A stretch of DNA of 6,134 nt from Alistipes sp. (GTDB lineage Bacteria; Bacteroidota; Bacteroidia; Bacteroidales; Rikenellaceae). The notes under the pieces are model-generated. The model was not told the DNA's origin, ran no database searches, and was given only the letters and a program-made list of their open reading frames with translations. This document shows, in pieces, positions 1 through 5,714 of this stretch; within the stretch, counting starts at the first letter, position 1, and every line of letters starts with the position of its first letter. Location: contig JAGBYV010000157.1 in NCBI GenBank assembly GCA_017628595.1, positions 1 to 6,134 on the forward strand. The letters run 5' to 3'. The position numbers were made by a program, and so were the translations under genes.

Positions 1-538
1 CGGAGTAGTAGTAGCCACGCTGCGACTCGATGATGTTATTGTCATGCACCAGCACACCGCCACCCGTATAGTTACCTACACGCGATTCGGTGTTGAACAT
101 AAAATTATAGGTATATAGCAGCGCATCGCCATCAACAACCTTTACGATCGGGGCATAGATTTCGGCCACGCCTCGCTCGCCATCGTATAGAGCGCTATCA
201 CCATAAATATATATAGAGTCCTGATTGATGAGCAGGCGGTTAAAGAAGCCCCAGCGAGTATCGCTGTAGCGCACCGCGCTGTCGCACGAGATGACCGCTC
301 CATTGTGATGTGCTGCGAAGTTGCCGACAAGATATACGATACTATCCGTAGCATGGCTGTACGGGCGCACCACATCGGCCATAAAATCGACACGGCGACG
401 CTGCGACGTGGATTGCTGCGTCTGGGTAGTCTGCCCACTGGCGGCAGTGGTAGGCATAACACGACGAACGGCAACCTCTTGTGCAAAGAGGATGCCGACA
501 AACGCCATAACGGTTATGATTGATAATATACGCCGCAC
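1..538 (-). CDS. OstA-like (LptA-type) exported protein, N-terminal part, truncated by window edge
   Basis: The 179 visible codons read without a stop to the left edge, so the C-terminus is missing. A GTG at 538 gives a clean signal peptide: MRRIL, a hydrophobic stretch to about residue 18, then likely cleavage near FAQ. Residues 31-48 form a Thr/Gln/Ser-rich linker. From about residue 56 the sequence resembles the OstA-like N-terminal domain of Bacteroidota proteins, with repeated short beta-strand units such as VGNFAAHHNGAVISCDSAV, INQDSIYIYGDSALYDG and YAPIVKVVDGDALLYTYNF. By family, such proteins resemble LptA/LptD periplasmic beta-jellyroll domains that move lipopolysaccharide to the outer membrane; the substrate here is inferred. 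The gene follows the SurA-like gene by 11 bases, so the two are probably co-transcribed. No ATG gives a full signal peptide: an in-frame TTG at 562 would overlap the upstream gene by 13 bases, and the ATG at 508 would cut the signal peptide. Confidence 0.82.
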   Translation of the reverse strand, partial: MRRILSIITVMAFVGILFAQEVAVRRVMPTTAASGQTTQTQQSTSQRRRVDFMADVVRPYSHATDSIVYLVGNFAAHHNGAVISCDSAVRYSDTRWGFFNRLLINQDSIYIYGDSALYDGERGVAEIYAPIVKVVDGDALLYTYNFMFNTESRVGNYTGGGVLVHDNNIIESQRGYYYS

Positions 539-549
539 CGTAATATACT

Positions 550-1971
550 TTACTTCACCCAATTAGGATACTCGAACTCTCCCTCACGGAAATCGGGGGC
601 AATATAGACATACAACCCGTCGATCTTCTCGCGCATCCACTCATCGAATATCTTCTGCTGCTTCTGCGAGAGAGCCATCTCCTCGATTGTAGCGTAATCC
701 TCCTCGAGAGATGCAGTGTGAGTGGGGATAATCTCCAGCAACTTGATAATCTTGGCCTGCTGGTTCTGGCGCAGATCCTGAGCCATGTATGCAGGCGACA
801 CATCACCCACCTTCATGCGAATGATATTGCTATAGTCCTGAAGGCTCTTGCCATCACCGAAGTCCTCACGGCGGAACTTGGTTGCCGAATACTTCACATT
901 GGCATATGAGGGGCTGCTCATCAGCAAGTCGTGGTTGGTAACAAGACCTCCGTTCATCTTGGTGAGCTTATCCTCCGAATGCTCCAGGGCAGCAGCCTCG
1001 AAAGTTATAGAGTCCTGACGGATCAGATTTGCAAGGCTATCGAGGAATGAGATGGGCTGATTCAACTCCTCGGCCGTATATGTCGGACGCAACAGGATGT
1101 GACGCGAGTGGTAGAGGCCATTCTTGGGCTCTTCGAGAAGCTCAATGATGTGGAATCCGTAGTCGGTCTCCACAACCTCCGACACCTGACCGGGCTTTAG
1201 TTTCTCCAGCGCATCGGCATAGGGAGCCACCAGCTCCTCCAGAGGACCTGCGGGCATCTCACCGCCACGCATTGCCGTACCGGGGTCAACTGAGTATGTA
1301 CGCGCCAGCACAGCCATGGTCGACTTACCCGAGATGATACGCTCACGCATCTCCATCAAGCGCTCACGAGTACGGCGCTTGGCATCCTCCTGCGATGCGG
1401 GGTAGCGGACAATCTGTGCATATACATACTGCTCGGGCACCAGGGGGAGCTCCTCCTCCTTCAGGCTGTTGAAGTATTGCTCAACCTCTCCGGGCGACAC
1501 CTTCACATCGCTGACAACAGTCTGCTGCATGGTACGGGCATACTCCTGCTCGACGACCTGCTGACGCAGCAACTCGCGGAAGTTAAATACAGGCATATGC
1601 TCACGCGCCTCCAGCTCGGCAATCGAGCCAGCCTCGGTGATCATGCTCTGCAACTGCTCCTCAACGTAGCTGTTGATATCGCTATAAACATCAATTGAGT
1701 CAATCAGTGCCTGGCTATACAGCAGTTTCTGACGCATGAGCATCTCAAGGCTCTCGTTCATGGGATCACGATCCGAGGTGTATCCCTGCTCACGTCGCTG
1801 CTGCACCAGAGTGGCAGCGTTATCCTCAACCTCAGAGTAGAGGATTGCCGAGCCACCGACAACGGCCACAACACGATCGAGCAACACCTGACGTTTCTGC
1901 GCCGTCAGCACTCCTGCCGACATTGTTACGGCAATCAAAGCAGCAACGGCTATAACTCTCTTCTTCAACAT
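550..1971 (-). CDS. SurA-like periplasmic peptidylprolyl isomerase/chaperone with two parvulin domains
   Basis: This 473-residue exported protein starts with a signal peptide (MLKKR, hydrophobic core to about residue 23, cleavage near LTAQ at 22-25). Residues 27-180 match the SurA N-terminal chaperone region, including the start LLDRVVAVVGGSAILYSEVE typical of SurA family members. Parvulin domain 1 spans about 181-281 and ends with GFHIIELLE (272-280). Domain 2 spans about 286-415 and starts with SRHILLRP (289-296). A helical C-terminal tail follows, with an aromatic end. By family, SurA proteins escort unfolded outer-membrane proteins across the periplasm, and the parvulin domains isomerise proline bonds. 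Domain 1 has Gln186 where the first conserved His is expected. Domain 2 has Lys407 where the last conserved His is expected, and carries a divergent insert at about 343-378, so catalytic activity is uncertain. It sits between a lipoprotein of related type and the OstA-like gene. It could be annotated surA, but orthology cannot be shown here. Confidence 0.9.
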   Translation of the reverse strand: MLKKRVIAVAALIAVTMSAGVLTAQKRQVLLDRVVAVVGGSAILYSEVEDNAATLVQQRREQGYTSDRDPMNESLEMLMRQKLLYSQALIDSIDVYSDINSYVEEQLQSMITEAGSIAELEAREHMPVFNFRELLRQQVVEQEYARTMQQTVVSDVKVSPGEVEQYFNSLKEEELPLVPEQYVYAQIVRYPASQEDAKRRTRERLMEMRERIISGKSTMAVLARTYSVDPGTAMRGGEMPAGPLEELVAPYADALEKLKPGQVSEVVETDYGFHIIELLEEPKNGLYHSRHILLRPTYTAEELNQPISFLDSLANLIRQDSITFEAAALEHSEDKLTKMNGGLVTNHDLLMSSPSYANVKYSATKFRREDFGDGKSLQDYSNIIRMKVGDVSPAYMAQDLRQNQQAKIIKLLEIIPTHTASLEEDYATIEEMALSQKQQKIFDEWMREKIDGLYVYIAPDFREGEFEYPNWVK

Positions 1972-1997
1972 AAATATCTCTTTATCCTTTTTATTTT

Positions 1998-2030
1998 CAA
2001 ACTATATTGCAAGCCCCTGCGGGCTTAAAA
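1998..2030 (-). promoter_or_regulatory. Possible promoter of the SurA-like gene
   Basis: On the minus strand TATAGTTTG (2006-1998) resembles the Bacteroidota -7 element TAnnTTTG, but with one extra base between TA and TTTG. A TTTT at 2030-2027, close to the -33 consensus TTTG, lies 20 bases upstream. The box ends 26 bases before the start codon at 1971, and the stretch between is AT-rich, as usual for this group. The match is imperfect; read-through from the upstream lipoprotein gene is equally possible. Confidence 0.35.
2011..2026. repeat. Perfect 6-bp inverted repeat between lipoprotein and SurA-like genes
   Basis: AAGCCC (2011-2016) and GGGCTT (2021-2026) are exact reverse complements around the 4-base loop CTGC. 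On the minus strand the hairpin is followed by GCAATATAG, not a T-run, so it is not a standard intrinsic terminator of the lipoprotein gene. It fills the spacer between the putative -33 and -7 boxes of the SurA-like gene, a position where a repressor operator could sit. It may also be a processing or stabilising hairpin. Confidence 0.4.
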
Positions 2031-2061
2031 CATTCTCTTGCAGTGGTAGAGCAGCAGGACT

Positions 2062-2928
2062 CTACTTATACACCTTCACATGACCCTCGGCCTCGGCCTG
2101 CGAGCGGATAGCCTCCTCGTGCGACTTCACAATCTCGCTACGGCGCTGCGTAGTGAGGATACGGCGTATATTCTCGGCCACCACCTCCAGCGGAGCAACA
2201 TCGCCCTTGCGGCATACCGACGTAAAGTCAAACAGGTAGCGCAAGCCGTTGGCCTCCATCTGCTGGATGCCCATCTTGTCAAGCAGCGGCTCGTAATCCT
2301 GTGTGCGTGTTGTGGGGAGGTTGGTAAGGAAATCGACGAAGTTAATCCACTCCGAGCGGTTGTCGATAAGCAGAAATCCGTTCTTCTCGCACATATCCGA
2401 GAAGGTCTTGTCGTCGGTCTGCGAGGTAGAAGCCTTGCGCATCTGCTCAAGAAGGCGCTTGCTCTGACGATAAGAGTCGTCGTAGCAGAGGATACGGCCC
2501 TTGACAAGGGTGCGGTCGAGCAGGAAGTCCGACTTATGGGTGTTGTAATACTCCGCCACATCTTCATCAGTCACCTCGCCCGTTGTCTGTGCCGATACAT
2601 AGTGCTGATCCACACGGCTACTGAGCAAAGTCTGACGATACTCCTCCACCAGACGCTCTATCTCACGCTCCGAGGTGGAGAAGAGGCGATCGGCCTCCTC
2701 AACCTTAAGCTGGCGAACGATCCAGCGGTCGACATACTGTTTGACATATGTCACGCTGTCCTCGCCCTTGAGGTTGGCGGGCATGATCTCGCTGATCTCG
2801 TTGACGGACAACTCATTGCGACCAACACGAGCAATCGTATCGTCACCCACCAGATAATCCGGGAGTTCACGACACGATACCACTGGCAACAGCGCAGCTA
2901 ACAGCAATATTTTTACCAATCGGCTCAT
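2062..2928 (-). CDS. Predicted lipoprotein related to SurA/PrsA chaperone region, no clear parvulin domain
   Basis: This 288-residue protein begins MSRLVKILLLAALLPVVSC: a short positive n-region, a hydrophobic core and a lipobox VVSC with Cys19 as the lipidated residue, so it should be membrane-anchored outside the cytoplasm. Residues 31-115 (TIARVGRNELSVNEISEIMP, later YVKQYVDRWIVRQLKVEEA) resemble the N-terminal helical region of SurA/PrsA-type isomerases. The C-terminal part has GDVAPLEVVAENIRRIL (242-258), a parvulin-family-like tail, but the middle lacks the HIL and GFH active-site motifs. It is therefore more likely a chaperone-like protein than a working isomerase. An upstream in-frame ATG at 2973 would add 15 residues and bury the lipoprotein signal; a promoter-like box at 2938-2945 lies inside that extension, so the ATG at 2928 is preferred. 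It precedes the SurA-like gene by 90 bases, which points to a shared role in folding envelope proteins. Confidence 0.82.
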   Translation of the reverse strand: MSRLVKILLLAALLPVVSCRELPDYLVGDDTIARVGRNELSVNEISEIMPANLKGEDSVTYVKQYVDRWIVRQLKVEEADRLFSTSEREIERLVEEYRQTLLSSRVDQHYVSAQTTGEVTDEDVAEYYNTHKSDFLLDRTLVKGRILCYDDSYRQSKRLLEQMRKASTSQTDDKTFSDMCEKNGFLLIDNRSEWINFVDFLTNLPTTRTQDYEPLLDKMGIQQMEANGLRYLFDFTSVCRKGDVAPLEVVAENIRRILTTQRRSEIVKSHEEAIRSQAEAEGHVKVYK

Positions 2929-2937
2929 AATATTCCA

Positions 2938-2945
2938 CAAAGATA
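2938..2945 (-). promoter_or_regulatory. Promoter -7 box of the lipoprotein gene
   Basis: Minus-strand TATCTTTG is an exact match to the Bacteroidota -7 consensus TAnnTTTG. A weak -33 candidate, TTCG (2969-2966), lies 20 bases upstream. Only 9 bases separate the box from the start codon at 2928, so a transcript from here would have almost no leader. The box supports the shorter gene start and a transcript independent of the upstream protease gene. Confidence 0.5.
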
Positions 2946-2985
2946 GTCTTTTTACTTGAAAGTAACGAATCAATGTGCAATATTA

Positions 2986-3888
2986 TTACTCTATAGATGT
3001 ATTATTCTCAACTTTTATACCAGAAACATAGCGATACATCTTCACAAGTGATACGCCCAGCACCACTGCGCACACTGCATACAGCGCCCAGTACCAGGGG
3101 CCCTCACTAAACAGACCGCTCACGGTCATATCGCCCATATCCATCATTCGCAGGAAGCACGCCGTAAGGTTATTCATCGCATGCAACATCACCACCAGAC
3201 CCAGCGAACGATAGCGAAGATAGAGATATCCTAACACCAATCCCATCAATATAGCAGAGACCACCACCGAGGGAATGGCGTGTATTACACCAAATGTAAC
3301 GGCGGGCACAATCCATGCCGTCATGCCGCCATATGCCTTGCGCAGAATACCGGCCATATAGCCACGGAAGAGGCTCTCCTCAAATATCGGAGCCAGCAAC
3401 ACCGATGAAAAGAGCAGCCAGCCGCCATTGCCGAGCATATCCTGATTACCGGGCAACGCCTCCGACAAAGGCTCCACAACAACGCTTATGCACCAAATAA
3501 GTAAATAGCCCGCAAGCAAGCGCACGGGAGTGCATCCACGCATATTAAACCACCCCTTGCTCGACCAGCCACGCATGCGCTGATAGATGAACATCGAGAT
3601 GTAGAAGATGACCATAGACAGCAGATAGGTGATGGCAATGAAGCGTGCCTGCATAGAGTCGGCATTCTCAAGTACTTCGGCATCAAAACTTGTTGTCATG
3701 GCTATGCCGGGCATGCGCAATCCCATCGCCATGCAGGCAACTGTTGCCACAGCCTGCGCAATGACAAACAGCAACACAACAACCATGGCATCAACCCAGA
3801 AGGGCTGACCCACCATGCTCTTCTTCTTTTTCTTCATAGGCTGGGGAGTACCCTTCGCTATATTCTCATTATTAATATTTTCGCTCAT
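2986..3888 (-). CDS. CPBP (CAAX/Abi-type) intramembrane metalloprotease
   Basis: This 300-residue polytopic membrane protein has all three motifs of the CPBP/Abi family: EESLFR (EExxxR, 170-175), FGVIH (FxxxH, 199-203) and HAMNN (HxxxN, 236-240). In characterised relatives these residues form the catalytic centre within the membrane. A hydrophilic N-terminus with a lysine cluster (KKKKK, 19-23) precedes segments at about 33-57, 83-102, 122-139, 155-168, 190-225 and 264-283. The family includes type II CAAX prenyl proteases and bacterial proteins linked to bacteriocin self-immunity or anchor processing; the substrate here cannot be told. The ATG at 3888 is chosen over one 48 bases upstream, because the extra 16 residues would run into the promoter region. 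The gene is divergent from parA, and 57 bases separate its stop from the next start codon. Confidence 0.88.
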   Translation of the reverse strand: MSENINNENIAKGTPQPMKKKKKSMVGQPFWVDAMVVVLLFVIAQAVATVACMAMGLRMPGIAMTTSFDAEVLENADSMQARFIAITYLLSMVIFYISMFIYQRMRGWSSKGWFNMRGCTPVRLLAGYLLIWCISVVVEPLSEALPGNQDMLGNGGWLLFSSVLLAPIFEESLFRGYMAGILRKAYGGMTAWIVPAVTFGVIHAIPSVVVSAILMGLVLGYLYLRYRSLGLVVMLHAMNNLTACFLRMMDMGDMTVSGLFSEGPWYWALYAVCAVVLGVSLVKMYRYVSGIKVENNTSIE

Positions 3889-3923
3889 AATACAAAAGGA
3901 ACAATCATTGGTTAAACCGACCA

Positions 3924-3931
3924 CAAAGTTA
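3924..3931 (-). promoter_or_regulatory. Promoter -7 box of the CPBP protease gene
   Basis: Minus-strand TAACTTTG exactly matches TAnnTTTG and ends 35 bases before the start codon at 3888. No TTTG occurs at the expected -33 distance; the nearest upstream TTTG (3947-3944) is only 12 bases away, which is short. The surrounding sequence is strongly AT-rich, as usual for an intergenic promoter region. Confidence 0.45.
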
Positions 3932-3949
3932 AGCAATTTTCAACAAAGA

Positions 3950-3980
3950 TTGTTTTATTTATTAAAATTCATTAATTTTG
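3950..3980 (+). promoter_or_regulatory. Promoter of parA-parB
   Basis: TAATTTTG (3973-3980) is an exact match to the Bacteroidota -7 box TAnnTTTG. A TTG (3950-3952) lies 20 bases upstream at the usual -33 distance, in an A/T-rich background. Transcription would begin a few bases past 3980 and leave a leader of roughly 75-80 bases before parA. This box and the opposing box of the protease gene are about 40 bases apart. Confidence 0.55.
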
Positions 3981-4022
3981 TCCGATTATATCCTCTTAAT
4001 GTTACATATTTATGCAATATTT

Positions 4023-4041
4023 ACTCCAAGAGGAGTTTTTT
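4023..4041 (+). terminator. Hairpin plus T-run in the parA leader (possible attenuator)
   Basis: ACTCC (4023-4027) pairs with GGAGT (4032-4036) around an AAGA loop, and six T residues (4036-4041) follow. This has the shape of a small intrinsic terminator, but the 5-bp stem is weak. It lies 23 bases upstream of the parA start codon, inside the predicted leader. Upstream TCCTCTT (3991-3997) is the exact complement of AAGAGGA (4028-4034), which would break the hairpin if paired. AGGAG at 4031-4035 is too far (29 bases) from the ATG to act as a normal ribosome binding site. Confidence 0.3.
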
Positions 4042-4064
4042 ACATCAAAGAGAAGTAAACACAG

Positions 4065-4844
4065 ATGTCAAAAGTAGTTGCATTAGCAAACCAAAAAGGT
4101 GGAGTAGGAAAGACCACCACCGCTATAAATCTGGCCGCATCGCTGGCTCTTCTGGGCAAGAAAGTACTGCTGCTCGATGCTGATCCTCAGGCAAATGCCA
4201 CATCGGGATTAGGTTTCGATATCGAGCTGGACGGTATCTACGAGTGTCTGGTAGGCGAAAAAAGTGCCGAGGAGGTGATTCTGCAGAGTCCCGACATTAA
4301 GAAACTCTGGCTGCTGCCTTCGAGCATCGACCTTGTTGCTGCCGACACGGAGCTGCCCAAGATGGAGAATGGCCACCACATAATCAAAAATGTGATAGAG
4401 CCCATACGCGACAAGTTCGATTACATTCTGATCGACTGCTCGCCGTCGCTGGGCTACACCACCGTGAATATCCTTACGGCAGCCGACTCGGTGCTTATCC
4501 CCGTGCAGTGCGAGTATCTCGCCCTGGAGGGTCTGAGCAAATTGCTCAACACGATCAAGATCGTAAAGAGTGGCCTTAACCCCGCGCTTGAGATCGAGGG
4601 ATTCGTGCTGACGATGTACATGCGCAATCGCCTTAACAATCAGGTGGCTACGGAGGTGCGCGAGCACTTCGGTCCGCTGGCTTTCGACACCGTCATCCAG
4701 CGCAATATCCGTCTGGGTGAGGCACCATCGCATGGCAAGCCCATCATGCTCTACGATGCATCGGCTACGGGAGCGGTTAACTACCTCTCGCTGGCCAAGG
4801 AGTTTATCAAGCGTAACCGCAAAGCAAAACAAGAAACGAAGTAA
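4065..4844 (+). CDS. parA: Chromosome-partitioning ATPase ParA (Soj)
   Basis: This 259-residue protein is complete and of normal length for chromosomal Soj/ParA without an N-terminal helix-turn-helix. It carries the deviant Walker A motif KGGVGKT (11-17, signature Lys11 and Lys16), the switch motif DADPQ (38-42, Asp40) and Walker B ILIDCSPSLG (121-130, Asp124). Basic residues in MRNRLNN (186-192) and IQRNIRLGEAPSHGKP (211-226) match regions used by this family for non-specific DNA binding. By family, ATP-bound dimers coat the nucleoid and ParB triggers hydrolysis, which drives origin separation; in some bacteria ParA also affects DnaA. The absence of an N-terminal DNA-binding domain argues against a P1/F plasmid type. 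parB starts 3 bases after the stop, so the two are one transcription unit. No strong Shine-Dalgarno precedes the ATG. Confidence 0.96.
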   Translation: MSKVVALANQKGGVGKTTTAINLAASLALLGKKVLLLDADPQANATSGLGFDIELDGIYECLVGEKSAEEVILQSPDIKKLWLLPSSIDLVAADTELPKMENGHHIIKNVIEPIRDKFDYILIDCSPSLGYTTVNILTAADSVLIPVQCEYLALEGLSKLLNTIKIVKSGLNPALEIEGFVLTMYMRNRLNNQVATEVREHFGPLAFDTVIQRNIRLGEAPSHGKPIMLYDASATGAVNYLSLAKEFIKRNRKAKQETK

Positions 4845-4847
4845 GAT

Positions 4848-5705
4848 ATGAAACAAAAAGGTTTAGGACGTGGTTTGGATGCCATCTTCGGCACCGACAA
4901 CGTGTCGGTAAAGGCCAAGCCCATGAACCACATGGCCGAGATCGCCATCTCGGAGATTATACCCAACCCCACGCAGCCCCGTACAAAGTTTGACGACGAG
5001 GCACTGGAGGAGTTGGCCTCATCAATTCGTCAATTAGGTGTGATTCAGCCTATCACCGTTAAGCGTGACGGTTCGCGCTATATCATCATCAGCGGCGAGC
5101 GTCGCTGGCGTGCATCGCAGATCGTGGGACTGGAGACTCTGCCCGCATATATCCGCGAGGCTGACGACGAAAACCTGCACGCCATGGCACTGGTCGAGAA
5201 CATTCAGCGACAGGATCTCAATGCCATCGAAATCGCCCTGGGTATGCAACGCCTCATTGAGGAGTGCGGACTCACGCAGGAGGCTATGGCCGAAAAGGTT
5301 GGCAAGAAACGCTCAACGGTATCGAACTATATGCGTCTGCTGAATCTGCCCGACGAGGTGCAGCTCGCACTCAAGGAGGGACTTATCACCATGGGACATG
5401 CCAAGGCTATTGCCGGCATCGACGCCGAGCGACAGGTATGGGCATTGAAGCGCTGTCTGAAGAAGGCTTTGTCGGTACGTCAGGCTGAGGAGCTGGCTCG
5501 CAAACTGGCCGAGCAGGGCGACGTACAGCCTGCGGCAGAGGAGGAGTATCCCGAGTCGTACTCACGCCTCGTGGAGCGTCTGGAGCCCTATTTTTCGGAC
5601 AATATCAGCATCAAGCGCGGAAAGAATGGCGGTGGCAAGATTGTCATCGGATTCTCTTCGGATGAGGATATTGAGTCATTCATCAAGCGTCTGAGCAACA
5701 AATAG
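4848..5705 (+). CDS. parB: Chromosome-partitioning protein ParB (Spo0J), parS-binding CTPase
   Basis: This 285-residue protein has the full ParB layout. The N-terminal KGLGRGLDAIFG (4-15) is the short motif that stimulates ParA ATPase, with Arg8 as the expected key residue. The CTP-binding domain follows, with NPTQPR (40-45), GERRWRA (83-89) and ENIQRQDLN (117-125). A helix-turn-helix (about 142-164, LTQEAMAEKVGKKRSTVSNY) reads parS. The C-terminal part (about 240-285) is charged, with a beta/helix pattern typical of the dimerisation domain. By family, ParB loads at parS, closes as a CTP-dependent clamp, spreads along DNA and recruits SMC. No parS-like palindrome (consensus core TTTCACGTGAAA) is visible here, so its sites must lie elsewhere. 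All key motifs are intact. parA lies 3 bases upstream and the next gene 9 bases downstream. Confidence 0.95.
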   Translation: MKQKGLGRGLDAIFGTDNVSVKAKPMNHMAEIAISEIIPNPTQPRTKFDDEALEELASSIRQLGVIQPITVKRDGSRYIIISGERRWRASQIVGLETLPAYIREADDENLHAMALVENIQRQDLNAIEIALGMQRLIEECGLTQEAMAEKVGKKRSTVSNYMRLLNLPDEVQLALKEGLITMGHAKAIAGIDAERQVWALKRCLKKALSVRQAEELARKLAEQGDVQPAAEEEYPESYSRLVERLEPYFSDNISIKRGKNGGGKIVIGFSSDEDIESFIKRLSNK

Positions 5706-5714
5706 CATCTACCG

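Noticed and set aside
142..501. 119-codon minus-strand frame inside the OstA-like gene
   Set aside because: It is out of frame with the OstA-like reading frame, which has a signal peptide and family-like repeats and continues to the window edge.
2742..2753. 12-base perfect palindrome TGACATATGTCA inside the lipoprotein gene, checked as a possible parS or operator
   Set aside because: It does not match the parS consensus, lies within coding sequence, and one or two 12-base palindromes are expected by chance in a window this size.
2080..2901. 273-codon plus-strand open frame opposite the lipoprotein gene
   Set aside because: It lies fully antisense to a gene with a clear lipoprotein signal and SurA-like region. 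It has no recognisable domain or promoter, and the composition (Leu/Val/Ala/Arg rich) is that expected from reading the opposite strand of a GC-rich gene.
4031..4035. AGGAG as a Shine-Dalgarno site for parA
   Set aside because: It is 29 bases from the ATG, much too far, and Bacteroidota rarely use such sites; it forms part of the hairpin arm instead.
4209..4856. 215-codon minus-strand open frame opposite parA
   Set aside because: parA motifs on the plus strand are unambiguous; the antisense frame shows no domain and is a by-product of codon bias.
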